From CAYWNK01 sp047639615 (lineage in GTDB: Bacteria > Planctomycetota > UBA1135 > GCA-002686595): a stretch of 5,213 bases of DNA. Below are positions 1-5,213 of the stretch, piece after piece; the stretch's first letter is position 1, and each line of letters starts with the position of its first letter. The translations under genes were made by a program, and so were the position numbers. The stretch lies in the NCBI GenBank assembly GCA_047639615.1, contig JBLIOL010000360.1, forward strand, positions 1 through 5,213. The letters run 5' to 3'. The notes beneath the pieces were generated by a model. It was not told where the DNA came from and did no database searches. It saw only the letters and a list, made by a program, of their open reading frames with translations.

Positions 1-211
1 CATCGAGAAGGCAGGCAAGGGCAACGTTGCGAACGTCGAGCTCTTCGACCTCTACCGCGGCGAGTCCGTGGGCGAGGGCCGCAAGTCCTTGGCCTTCCAC
101 GTGCTGCTGCAGTCAAAGACCAAGACCTTGTCCGATAAGGACGGCGCCAAGTTCTTGGCCCGTCTTGAGCGGGCCGTTGGCGAGCTGGGCGCAGAGCTGC
201 GCCGCGCATAA
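1..211 (+). CDS. pheT: Phenylalanyl-tRNA synthetase beta subunit, C-terminal end (5' partial)
   Basis: This is the tail of the cytoplasmic enzyme that charges tRNA-Phe with phenylalanine as an alpha2-beta2 complex. Only the last 69 codons are present; the first full codon begins at base 2 and the TAA stop is at 209-211. The visible peptide fits the C-terminal FDX-ACB (ferredoxin-fold anticodon-binding) domain. It has the strand LFDLYRGE, then GEGRKSLAFHVLLQS, the TKTLSD turn, a helix (AKFLARLERAVGEL), and the closing GAELRRA, which matches the family's usual ending close to an ELR motif. It ends where a PheT protein should, so there is no sign of truncation at the 3' end. A strong hairpin begins 14 bases after the stop. 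pheS would be expected upstream, outside the window. The family assignment is from recalled motif patterns and is fairly secure. Confidence 0.9.
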   Translation, partial: IEKAGKGNVANVELFDLYRGESVGEGRKSLAFHVLLQSKTKTLSDKDGAKFLARLERAVGELGAELRRA

Positions 212-225
212 GGCACCCCAAAGGA

Positions 226-261
226 GGAAGGCCCAGCCGCAGGGGATGCGGTGGGCCTTCC
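226..261 (+). terminator. Strong hairpin after pheT, probable terminator lacking a U-tract
   Basis: GGAAGGCCCA (226-235) pairs perfectly with TGGGCCTTCC (252-261), and CCGC (237-240) pairs with GCGG (248-251). Together they give a 14-bp GC-rich stem with one bulged G at 236 and a 7-base loop. It starts 14 bases past the pheT stop, as expected of a transcript end. The downstream sequence is AGGGGG, not a T-run, and the other strand also lacks one. It is therefore not a textbook intrinsic terminator; it may be Rho-assisted, or may stabilise the 3' end of the mRNA. Confidence 0.55.
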
Positions 262-265
262 AGGG

Positions 266-282
266 GGTCGTCAGAGACGATC
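266..282. repeat. Small inverted repeat between larger structures
   Basis: TCGTC (268-272) and GACGA (276-280) are reverse complements around a 3-base AGA. The stem extends to 7 pairs (266-272 with 276-282) if one G-U wobble on the plus strand is allowed. On its own it is weak. It is listed because it sits directly between the post-pheT hairpin and the multi-branched element, leaving almost no unpaired sequence from 226 to 385. Confidence 0.4.
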
Positions 283-284
283 AT

Positions 285-385
285 CCGGAGTAACCGCACA
301 GTGGGTGTTCGGCTCACAGGGGGGCTGTGAGGGCCACGAGGGCCAAGGAACACCCGGGAGGGTGGTGGGGTTGTGCGGGCTCCGG
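285..385. ncRNA. Multi-branched nested inverted-repeat element; candidate structured RNA, strand unknown
   Basis: Five perfect helices nest without conflict. P1a is CCGGAG (285-290) with CTCCGG (380-385). P1b is CCGCACA (294-300) with TGTGCGG (372-378). P2 is GGGTGTTC (303-310) with GAACACCC (348-355). P3 is CTCACAG (313-319) with CTGTGAG (325-331), loop GGGGG. P4 is GGCC (332-335) with GGCC (341-344), loop ACGAG. P2, P3 and P4 meet in a three-way junction; a G-rich strand (356-371) forms an asymmetric loop between P1b and P2. All 32 pairs are Watson-Crick, so strand cannot be decided. It lies between convergent genes, and I do not recognise it as RNase P, SRP, 6S or tmRNA. It could be a structured RNA, a two-way terminator or a non-coding mobile palindrome. 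Confidence 0.45.
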
Positions 386-474
386 GGTGGGGACAGAGAT
401 TTGAACTCTAGGCCGGGATCCTGTCAACGGCATTTGGAAGAAATCCAGCCTCCTGGTGCTCCTGGTGTCCACAC
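386..474 (-). other. tRNA-like sequence, possibly a degenerate class II tRNA
   Basis: Read on the minus strand, the 3' part looks like a tRNA. A T-arm has stem TAGAG/CTCTG and loop TTCAAAT (410 down to 394), followed by an acceptor-like TCCCCAC (393-387). A possible 5' acceptor GTGTGGA (474-468) pairs with this at six of seven positions. A GCCG/CGGC pair between them would suit a long variable arm. However, no standard D-arm plus 7-base anticodon arm folds. One reading gives GGAGG/CTTCC around an 8-base loop containing TGGA (Ser GGA), but then no D-stem remains; another gives a CCAG/CTGG D-stem but no anticodon stem. No CCA is encoded. A relic or a chance T-arm mimic is more likely than a working tRNA. 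Confidence 0.22.
450..467. repeat. Exact tandem duplication of a 9-base unit
   Basis: CTCCTGGTG occurs twice head to tail (450-458 and 459-467), seen on the minus strand as CACCAGGAG twice. It lies in the 5' half of the tRNA-like stretch, where the D-arm would be, and may be part of why that half does not fold normally. The repeat is a direct observation; the idea that it disrupted a tRNA is inference. Confidence 0.6.
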
Positions 475-513
475 GTGGAAGCTGATTCCTAAAAAACGGC
501 CGCTGCTTGACTC

Positions 514-2733
514 TCAGGGCTGGAGTACGAAAGACAGCGCTTGGGTGAAGTTTGAGCCAGTGGTGGAGGCCGGATCGCGGTACCAGAACTGCGCGTAGAT
601 CGGCGTGCCGACGGTCAGGGCCGGGTCCGCGAGGCTCTGGAGGTGCGTACCGAAGTCCTCCGTCAGGACGCCGCCACAGGCTCCACCGTTGCCGGAAGGC
701 ACCGGCGGACGGCGGCCGAAGGGCGGGGCTACGCATAGGCTGCCCTCGAAGAGCGGCAGGTCGCCAGCTGCGAAGCCATAGACCAGGAAGCCAAAGGTGT
801 TCGTGACCACCTGATCGGCGTGGATCAGGAAGGGGGTGCTGGAGCTGAGGCTGGGGACGCCCTCGCCGCGGATGGTTGCGCCGCAGCCTTCGGAGTTGAG
901 GGTTGGGTCGCAGTAGGTGTCTTGGTAGGTCTCGTGCAGCAGGGTGAAACTGTCGTCGATTTGCCCGGTGGGACCGATGAAGTCGTAGTCCAGTCGGTCG
1001 TCATTAATATCGAGCACCACCGAACCGAGCATGGCTCCCGAGATGAACATCACGGGGTGGTTGTAGGTGGCCATGCGCACATCTCCGGAACAGCCAGCCA
1101 CCACGTAGAGGGTGCCGTCGTGGGAGTCGCCGGAGGCGCGCGTGTAAGCACCGTCGCCAGTGTCTCGACCGTCGCCTCCATCCAGGATCATGCTCTGCGG
1201 ATCGAAGCTGGTGCTTAAGTCGTAATGGCCGTCGATTTGGAAGGAGCGCTCGTAGCCATGGCTGTGGCCGGCGATAACCAGGTCGACGCCGGCGTCCTCC
1301 AGCAGGGGCAGGAAGTTCTCGCGCATCTCCACCTCTTCGGGCGTGGTGTCCGAGTGGTGGGTTCCCGCGGAGTAGGGCGGGTGGTGCCAGAAGGCGATCA
1401 ACCACTCCGCGTCACTGGCGGCGAGGTCGGCCTGCAGCCAGGTGTACATGGGATCGCCGACGGCGCGCGAGGTCCCTTCGGAGTCCAAGCAGACCAGGTG
1501 GATGTTGGCCCAACGCAGCGAGTAGTAGGCCTCGCTGCCGGAGGGGATACCGCCCATCTGGCCCTGGTCGGGCAGATCGAAGAGCTCGTAGAAGTACGGT
1601 TGGTCGGAGTCGTGGTTGCCGCGCGTGCTGAGCACGGGGATGGTGGCCAGCTGCTCCGGGTACATGTCGAAGACAGCCCGTTGGTAGGCAGCCGGGTCAC
1701 CTTGCGGGTAGGCGTTGTCGCCCAGCATGATCCACAGGTCGGGCGTAGTCGTCGTGCCTGCTACAAATCCATCGCGCACGGCCCGTGCGAAGGTGTTGGC
1801 AGTTCCAGAATCACCGATGAGCCAGAAGCTGCTACTGCCGGCCGTCGCGGGCAGAGGTGCGGTACGGAACGAAAACTCGCGACCGGCCAGGGGCAGTCCG
1901 GCGGAGGTGCCCAGGTCGTAGTGGTAGCGTGTTCCAGGGGCCAGGCCGGTGAGCAGGATGCTGTGCTCGGTCACGAGGCTCGGGCTGCCAACGGAGCCCA
2001 AGTAGAGGCCGGGTTTGGGACCGAAGCGCACCTGGGATGTTGTGGGTGCGGACGTGCTCCAGCGCACACGCATGGAGGTGGGTGTGTCTACCTGCAGATA
2101 GGGCCCGCGTAGAACCGCCGGAGTTGCGCGCGCGATCATGCTGAGGTCAAAGGACAGATCCTCGGAGGTCACGTCGGCCTGGTGAACTTCCACCGCGAGT
2201 ATGTTGAGTCCGCTGACGAGCAGGGCCGAGCCCTGGTCGAAGGTATGCAGAGCCTGCTCTTCCGCTCCATCGGATGCGCCATCGGCCAGAGTGTCTGCGT
2301 CGTAGCCAGTCCAAGGCAGACGATCCCTGCGCAGGAGCTGACCGTTGAGGTGCACGGCGATGCCATCGTCGCGCAGAAGATTGAGGCGCAGTGACTGCCA
2401 CAAGTTCGCATCCAAGATGCTGAACTCGTGCCTGAACCAGGTGGTGATGTATTTGTCAGCCGAGTTGGGGCCGAAGTCTACGACGGTGGCCTCGTCGTTC
2501 TCGCCGTAGCCCAACTGTGCTTGGCCCAGTGCCCAAGCGGTGTCGTCGAAGGTGATCTCCGTCCAGTCCGCGGCGGGCGCAGTGCCCTGGTCCCAGTAGG
2601 TCCAGAGCGAGCCCATGGAGACTAGTTCCAATTCACCCTGAGCCTGTGCGTGCGTCGGAGCGAATACGAACAGCAATCCGCACAGCAGGCAGAGCATCGC
2701 ACTGCGTCTGGTGGCTGGCTCCAAGCCGGGCAT
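514..2733 (-). CDS. Exported purple-acid-phosphatase-like metallophosphoesterase with lectin-like N-terminal and Cys-rich C-terminal modules
   Basis: Probable secreted phosphohydrolase using a two-metal centre; substrate unknown. Numbered from the ATG at 2733 (739 aa): signal peptide about 1-31 (RR, then hydrophobic MLCLLCGLLFVF, cleavage near AQA); beta-sandwich lectin-like module about 35-201 (WTYWDQG, FDDTAW, LGYGEN, DDGIAVHLNG); fibronectin-III-like domain of purple acid phosphatases about 207-292 (GPYLQ, MRVRWST, YHYDLGT); metallophosphatase domain about 301-586. The metal-site motifs are present: GDSG (D308), GDNAY (D339), GNHD (372-375), HHPPY (H450, H451) and GHSHGYER (489-496). The C-terminal module at 608-739 has four Cys and WYRDP/SNFT motifs, and may serve in surface display. 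The frame is open to an ATG at 2880, but that would put 49 Arg/Pro-rich residues ahead of the signal peptide, so 2733 is preferred although it lacks a clear Shine-Dalgarno. Likely second gene after the CotH gene. Confidence 0.87.
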   Translation of the reverse strand: MPGLEPATRRSAMLCLLCGLLFVFAPTHAQAQGELELVSMGSLWTYWDQGTAPAADWTEITFDDTAWALGQAQLGYGENDEATVVDFGPNSADKYITTWFRHEFSILDANLWQSLRLNLLRDDGIAVHLNGQLLRRDRLPWTGYDADTLADGASDGAEEQALHTFDQGSALLVSGLNILAVEVHQADVTSEDLSFDLSMIARATPAVLRGPYLQVDTPTSMRVRWSTSAPTTSQVRFGPKPGLYLGSVGSPSLVTEHSILLTGLAPGTRYHYDLGTSAGLPLAGREFSFRTAPLPATAGSSSFWLIGDSGTANTFARAVRDGFVAGTTTTPDLWIMLGDNAYPQGDPAAYQRAVFDMYPEQLATIPVLSTRGNHDSDQPYFYELFDLPDQGQMGGIPSGSEAYYSLRWANIHLVCLDSEGTSRAVGDPMYTWLQADLAASDAEWLIAFWHHPPYSAGTHHSDTTPEEVEMRENFLPLLEDAGVDLVIAGHSHGYERSFQIDGHYDLSTSFDPQSMILDGGDGRDTGDGAYTRASGDSHDGTLYVVAGCSGDVRMATYNHPVMFISGAMLGSVVLDINDDRLDYDFIGPTGQIDDSFTLLHETYQDTYCDPTLNSEGCGATIRGEGVPSLSSSTPFLIHADQVVTNTFGFLVYGFAAGDLPLFEGSLCVAPPFGRRPPVPSGNGGACGGVLTEDFGTHLQSLADPALTVGTPIYAQFWYRDPASTTGSNFTQALSFVLQP

Positions 2734-2881
2734 TGTGGAGGGCAAGGGCGTGAGTGGACGGGGGCGGGAGCGGAGTGCGGAGAGAACGGTTCGATGATAG
2801 GGGCCGGGCATCGCCTGCGGGAATTGCCGCTTAGCGATGTCCTTATACTGCCGCTGATCCTGAGCCTGGGCACGGGTCATG
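2734..2881. other. Spacer or leader between the CotH gene and the phosphoesterase
   Basis: This 148-base stretch is non-coding if the phosphoesterase starts at 2733, or a 49-codon extension if it starts at 2880. The would-be peptide is rich in Arg, Pro, Gln and Ser and shows no domain, which looks more like untranslated sequence. On the minus strand there are weak -10-like strings (TATAAG and TATCAT) but no well-placed -35 partner, so I do not call a promoter. I see no terminator hairpin with a T-run, consistent with read-through from the CotH gene. Confidence 0.4.
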
Positions 2882-5213
2882 CTATCTCAGCTCTCCTGCC
2901 GAGTTGCCTACATGGTTCGGAGCCAGGGGGGTCGGGTCCTCTAGGGGCCGGAAGGGGCCCTTGGCGTTGGGGATCCGTCCGGTGGCCTTGTCAGCACGTT
3001 GCAGTCCGAAGTTCAGGCTGTCCATGACGAAGTGGTCCAGCTCGGCCGGCAGGCTGAGGAGTACGCTCTCGCCAGTGCTGGCGAGCTTGAAACTCGCGTG
3101 CAGCGGGCCTTGCAGCTCATCGTTGTCAGCCCAGATCAGGAGGTAGCCCTTGGGCCCGATAACCGTGCCCGCGGGCAGCGCCCATTTGCCGGGTTTCTGG
3201 GGATCGTCAGAGAGCGTCCAACCCGAGAGGTCGACCGGATAGGGAGCGCGATTGTAGAGTTCGATCCAGTCCTCACGTTCGCCGAATTCATCGACCACGC
3301 CGGTCAGGTTGCTGGCGACGAACTCATTGATCACCACGCGGTTGACGCCGGAGGCGAAGGACAAGTCTTCCATTGCGCTCCACTGCAAACCATCGAAGAG
3401 GCGCGCGCGGATGCGGGTCAGTGTTCCTGTGAGGACGATCGGAGCGGAGTAGAACTGTGCGCCGGCGCTGATGTTGCCACCGCTGGCCCGCGGATCGCTG
3501 CCGTCCAGGGTGTAGAAGATGGCCTCGGGCCCAGTCCCCGAGAGTTCAACGCCGAAGCCGATCGGTGCGAGGCCACCGGCCTGATTGAAGCTCGGCGGGT
3601 TGAGGTCAGGGTAGAGGTGCACGGGGCCGCTGCGTAGTTGCTGCAGCAGAATGTCCGAGCGGATCGGGAAGAACTCTTCGAGTAGGCGCTGCCGCTCGTT
3701 CTGCCAATCGGTCAGGCTGATCGGCGGCACCGTATCCCAGTAGTGGCCCCAGCGGGCGTACTCCATGTCTATGACCGGCTCGAGCCTCTGCGCCAGGCTG
3801 TGGTAGAGCGCCGCGGGCCGGTTGCGTTCAGGGAAGGCCGGGTCGAAGGGAGTCCCCAAGGCCGAGAAGGCCGGGTCCACATAGAGCGTGCCGCCGGGCC
3901 TGAGCATGCGCCAAGCACGGTCGCCGAACATCGTGATGTAGTCCGGGTTCTGCAGCAGGGCGGTGTGCAGGAAGAGGGCGTTGTCCGGGTTCGTAGAGGT
4001 GACATTCGTACGATCCTCAATACCGTCATTGACCAGCATGGCCTCCGCCGTCGGGCGCAGAATGTGCTCCGCATCCCAGCTGTAGTAGCGGAACTTGGCC
4101 TGGCTGTTCACATCCAGGAAGTCCTCCGAGTTGCGCGCGTGGGCGAGGGTTAGCCAGTTGTTGGAAGGCCAGTCAAAGTTGCCCACGTAGAAGTTGCGCA
4201 GCACATAGTCGATGTAGTTTTCGAGATCGAGCCTGTCGGTGAGTTCCTGATAGGCAGGAAGACCGTTCCAAATGTCGCCGAAGGCAACGCCGGAAGCGGC
4301 GATGTCGAGCAGTGTGTTCCAGAGCCCGGGGGCGGTGGCGTGATCGGCCGGGTTGCCATTGCCAGCCGTCATGACCCCGTTCTTCACCGCGTCGTACTCG
4401 GCCGCATCGCCGCCAAAATACTCCGCGCCGAATTCGTCATCAGCGCGCTCGTGCAGCAGGTATACACCCCAATAGAGCCCATTGAGGTAGAGGTGTACGT
4501 AGCGGCTGTGCTGTTCCGTGCTGCCCATGGCGCGGCCCAATTCCATGGAGAAGAAGTCGCGTACGCCCTGGGCGTAGCGCTTGCGCTCATAGCCTTCGTT
4601 GGGGGAGACGACCTCGTTGACCGAGTACTGGAAGCCTGCATCGAAGAGTAGGTAGTCGAAACTCGTGACGTCCGAGTCCTCGAACACCGGGAACTCCAGT
4701 CGCGGCGGGCCGGCCTTGCGCTTGAAGTGACTGGCTATCGAGAGCTGGTTGCGCGATTGGGGGCGCGTACTACCGTTGCCTTGAATCGAAAGCTCCACGC
4801 CCACGCCAAACTCCGGACCACCCTGCTCGTCGATCCATTCGATGGATCCATTGCGATCGAAGTTGTTGTCGATCTCAAAGGAGTTGGGGTAGACACCGAA
4901 GGACTGCGTAGCAGGCACATAGCCGAACCAGTCGTTGATGGACATGGTCAGGACTACGGTGGGGATGGCGTCCAACATGTCCTTACGCTCCTGCGGAGCG
5001 AGGGGCGTGGTGAAGGCCGAGAAGATGCCGTACCAGGCACCCGGATGCGTGCCTTCATTGAAGGCGGTCCAGGGAATGCCCGCGAGGTCGATCCACTGGC
5101 TGGGGAATCCGCGCGCGAGGGCCGATTGGTCGCTCTGCGCGAAGACCTCACCGTAGAACAGGTAGCTGTGGGACTCGACCGTCGATGGGAAGAACCCGGG
5201 GGCGAAGCCGCGC
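2882..5213 (-). CDS. CotH-type atypical kinase family protein with chitobiase-like and lamin-tail domains (5' partial)
   Basis: The frame is open to the right edge, so the start is outside; 776 residues and a TAG stop (2884-2882) are visible. The ATG at 4978 is internal: upstream codons stay open and read as protein of the same kind (SHSYLFYGEVFAQ, then ARGFPSQWIDL), like the end of a chitobiase-type repeat. The CotH region spans about 4980-3630, with RYVHLYLNGLYWGVYLLHER (4501-4442), GNFDWPSNNW (4183-4154) and WDAEHIL (4078-4058). A chitobiase/hexosaminidase C-terminal-like domain (YTLDGSDPR) lies at about 3607-3353. A lamin-tail domain (VVINEFVASN, EDWIELYN, VDLSGWTLSDD, LHASFKL, GRIPNAKG) fills about 3340-2909. 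CotH of Bacillus phosphorylates spore-coat proteins; activity here is unproven, and the usual Lys-containing strand is atypical. The 698 residues from the internal Met contain no cysteine. A signal peptide is expected upstream of the window. Confidence 0.88.
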   Translation of the reverse strand, partial: RGFAPGFFPSTVESHSYLFYGEVFAQSDQSALARGFPSQWIDLAGIPWTAFNEGTHPGAWYGIFSAFTTPLAPQERKDMLDAIPTVVLTMSINDWFGYVPATQSFGVYPNSFEIDNNFDRNGSIEWIDEQGGPEFGVGVELSIQGNGSTRPQSRNQLSIASHFKRKAGPPRLEFPVFEDSDVTSFDYLLFDAGFQYSVNEVVSPNEGYERKRYAQGVRDFFSMELGRAMGSTEQHSRYVHLYLNGLYWGVYLLHERADDEFGAEYFGGDAAEYDAVKNGVMTAGNGNPADHATAPGLWNTLLDIAASGVAFGDIWNGLPAYQELTDRLDLENYIDYVLRNFYVGNFDWPSNNWLTLAHARNSEDFLDVNSQAKFRYYSWDAEHILRPTAEAMLVNDGIEDRTNVTSTNPDNALFLHTALLQNPDYITMFGDRAWRMLRPGGTLYVDPAFSALGTPFDPAFPERNRPAALYHSLAQRLEPVIDMEYARWGHYWDTVPPISLTDWQNERQRLLEEFFPIRSDILLQQLRSGPVHLYPDLNPPSFNQAGGLAPIGFGVELSGTGPEAIFYTLDGSDPRASGGNISAGAQFYSAPIVLTGTLTRIRARLFDGLQWSAMEDLSFASGVNRVVINEFVASNLTGVVDEFGEREDWIELYNRAPYPVDLSGWTLSDDPQKPGKWALPAGTVIGPKGYLLIWADNDELQGPLHASFKLASTGESVLLSLPAELDHFVMDSLNFGLQRADKATGRIPNAKGPFRPLEDPTPLAPNHVGNSAGELR
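2893..2897 (-). promoter_or_regulatory. Possible Shine-Dalgarno for an upstream start at 2880
   Basis: AGGAG on the minus strand lies inside the last codons of the CotH gene, 12 bases before the in-frame ATG at 2880. That ATG is separated by one base from the CotH stop (TAG at 2884-2882). The arrangement would suit translational coupling of the phosphoesterase to CotH. The spacing is long, and the resulting 49-residue leader before the signal peptide argues against this being the main start. The alternative start at 2733 has only CCTCCACA before it. Confidence 0.25.

Noticed and set aside
386..474. A selenocysteine tRNA or the 3' end of tmRNA
   Set aside because: No TCA anticodon can be placed and the acceptor and D-arm do not match a tRNA-Sec; the tmRNA 5' half would have to lie inside the phosphoesterase gene and is not seen.
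212..513. CRISPR array, insertion sequence or attachment site in the gap
   Set aside because: There are no regularly spaced direct repeats, no transposase, and no integrase; the repeats present are inverted and nested.
491..539. A possible terminator after the phosphoesterase: six T on the minus strand (496-491) preceded by CGCTG/CAGCG (539-535 with 505-501)
   Set aside because: The stem is only 5 bp with a loop of about 29 bases and is separated from the T-run by four bases; too weak to call.
251..598. A 115-codon plus-strand frame covering the structured gap
   Set aside because: Its peptide is simply a read-through of the hairpins and the complement of the tRNA-like stretch, with no domain or ribosome site.
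314..736. A 140-codon minus-strand frame across the end of the phosphoesterase and the gap
   Set aside because: It is Arg/Pro-rich, overlaps the real gene in another frame, and crosses the branched inverted repeat.
1225..2112. A 295-codon open frame on the plus strand opposite the phosphoesterase
   Set aside because: It lies fully antisense to a gene with clear catalytic motifs, its peptide is Val/Gly-rich with no domain, and such frames are common opposite GC-rich genes.
4976..4978. ATG at 4978 as the true start of the CotH protein
   Set aside because: The frame stays open for 78 more codons to the window edge and encodes sequence typical of this protein family, so the start lies outside the window.

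Overview
The window looks like a GC-rich bacterial chromosome segment, most likely from a planctomycete (Planctomycetota) or a close relative. This is an inference from protein architecture. Two large secreted-type proteins combine CotH, chitobiase-like, lamin-tail and lectin-like modules. The metallophosphoesterase ends in a Cys-containing module with WYRDP and SNFT motifs, of a kind I associate with secreted planctomycete proteins. No database search was possible.

Layout: bases 1-211 (+) hold the last 69 codons of pheT, the phenylalanyl-tRNA synthetase beta chain. Bases 212-513 have no convincing protein gene but are dense with inverted repeats: a strong hairpin just after pheT (226-261), a small hairpin (266-282), a multi-branched element with 32 Watson-Crick pairs (285-385), and a minus-strand tRNA-like stretch (386-474) that I cannot close into a normal cloverleaf. 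Bases 514-2733 (-) encode an exported metallophosphoesterase related to purple acid phosphatases. Bases 2882-5213 (-) encode a CotH-type protein with a chitobiase-like and a C-terminal lamin-tail domain; it runs off the right edge.

The two minus-strand genes are closely spaced and probably co-transcribed, CotH first. The stop of the CotH gene lies one base before an in-frame ATG of the phosphoesterase reading frame, although the signal peptide favours a start 147 bases further in. pheT converges on this pair, so bases 212-513 receive transcription from both sides and the hairpins may act as terminators. Both minus-strand products are predicted to work outside the cytoplasm, one being kinase-like and the other a phosphatase. 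They may handle surface or extracellular phospho-substrates, but nothing here identifies the substrate.

I did not find a clear new defence or mobile system. The most unexplained signal is the nested, branched inverted-repeat element in the 212-513 gap.
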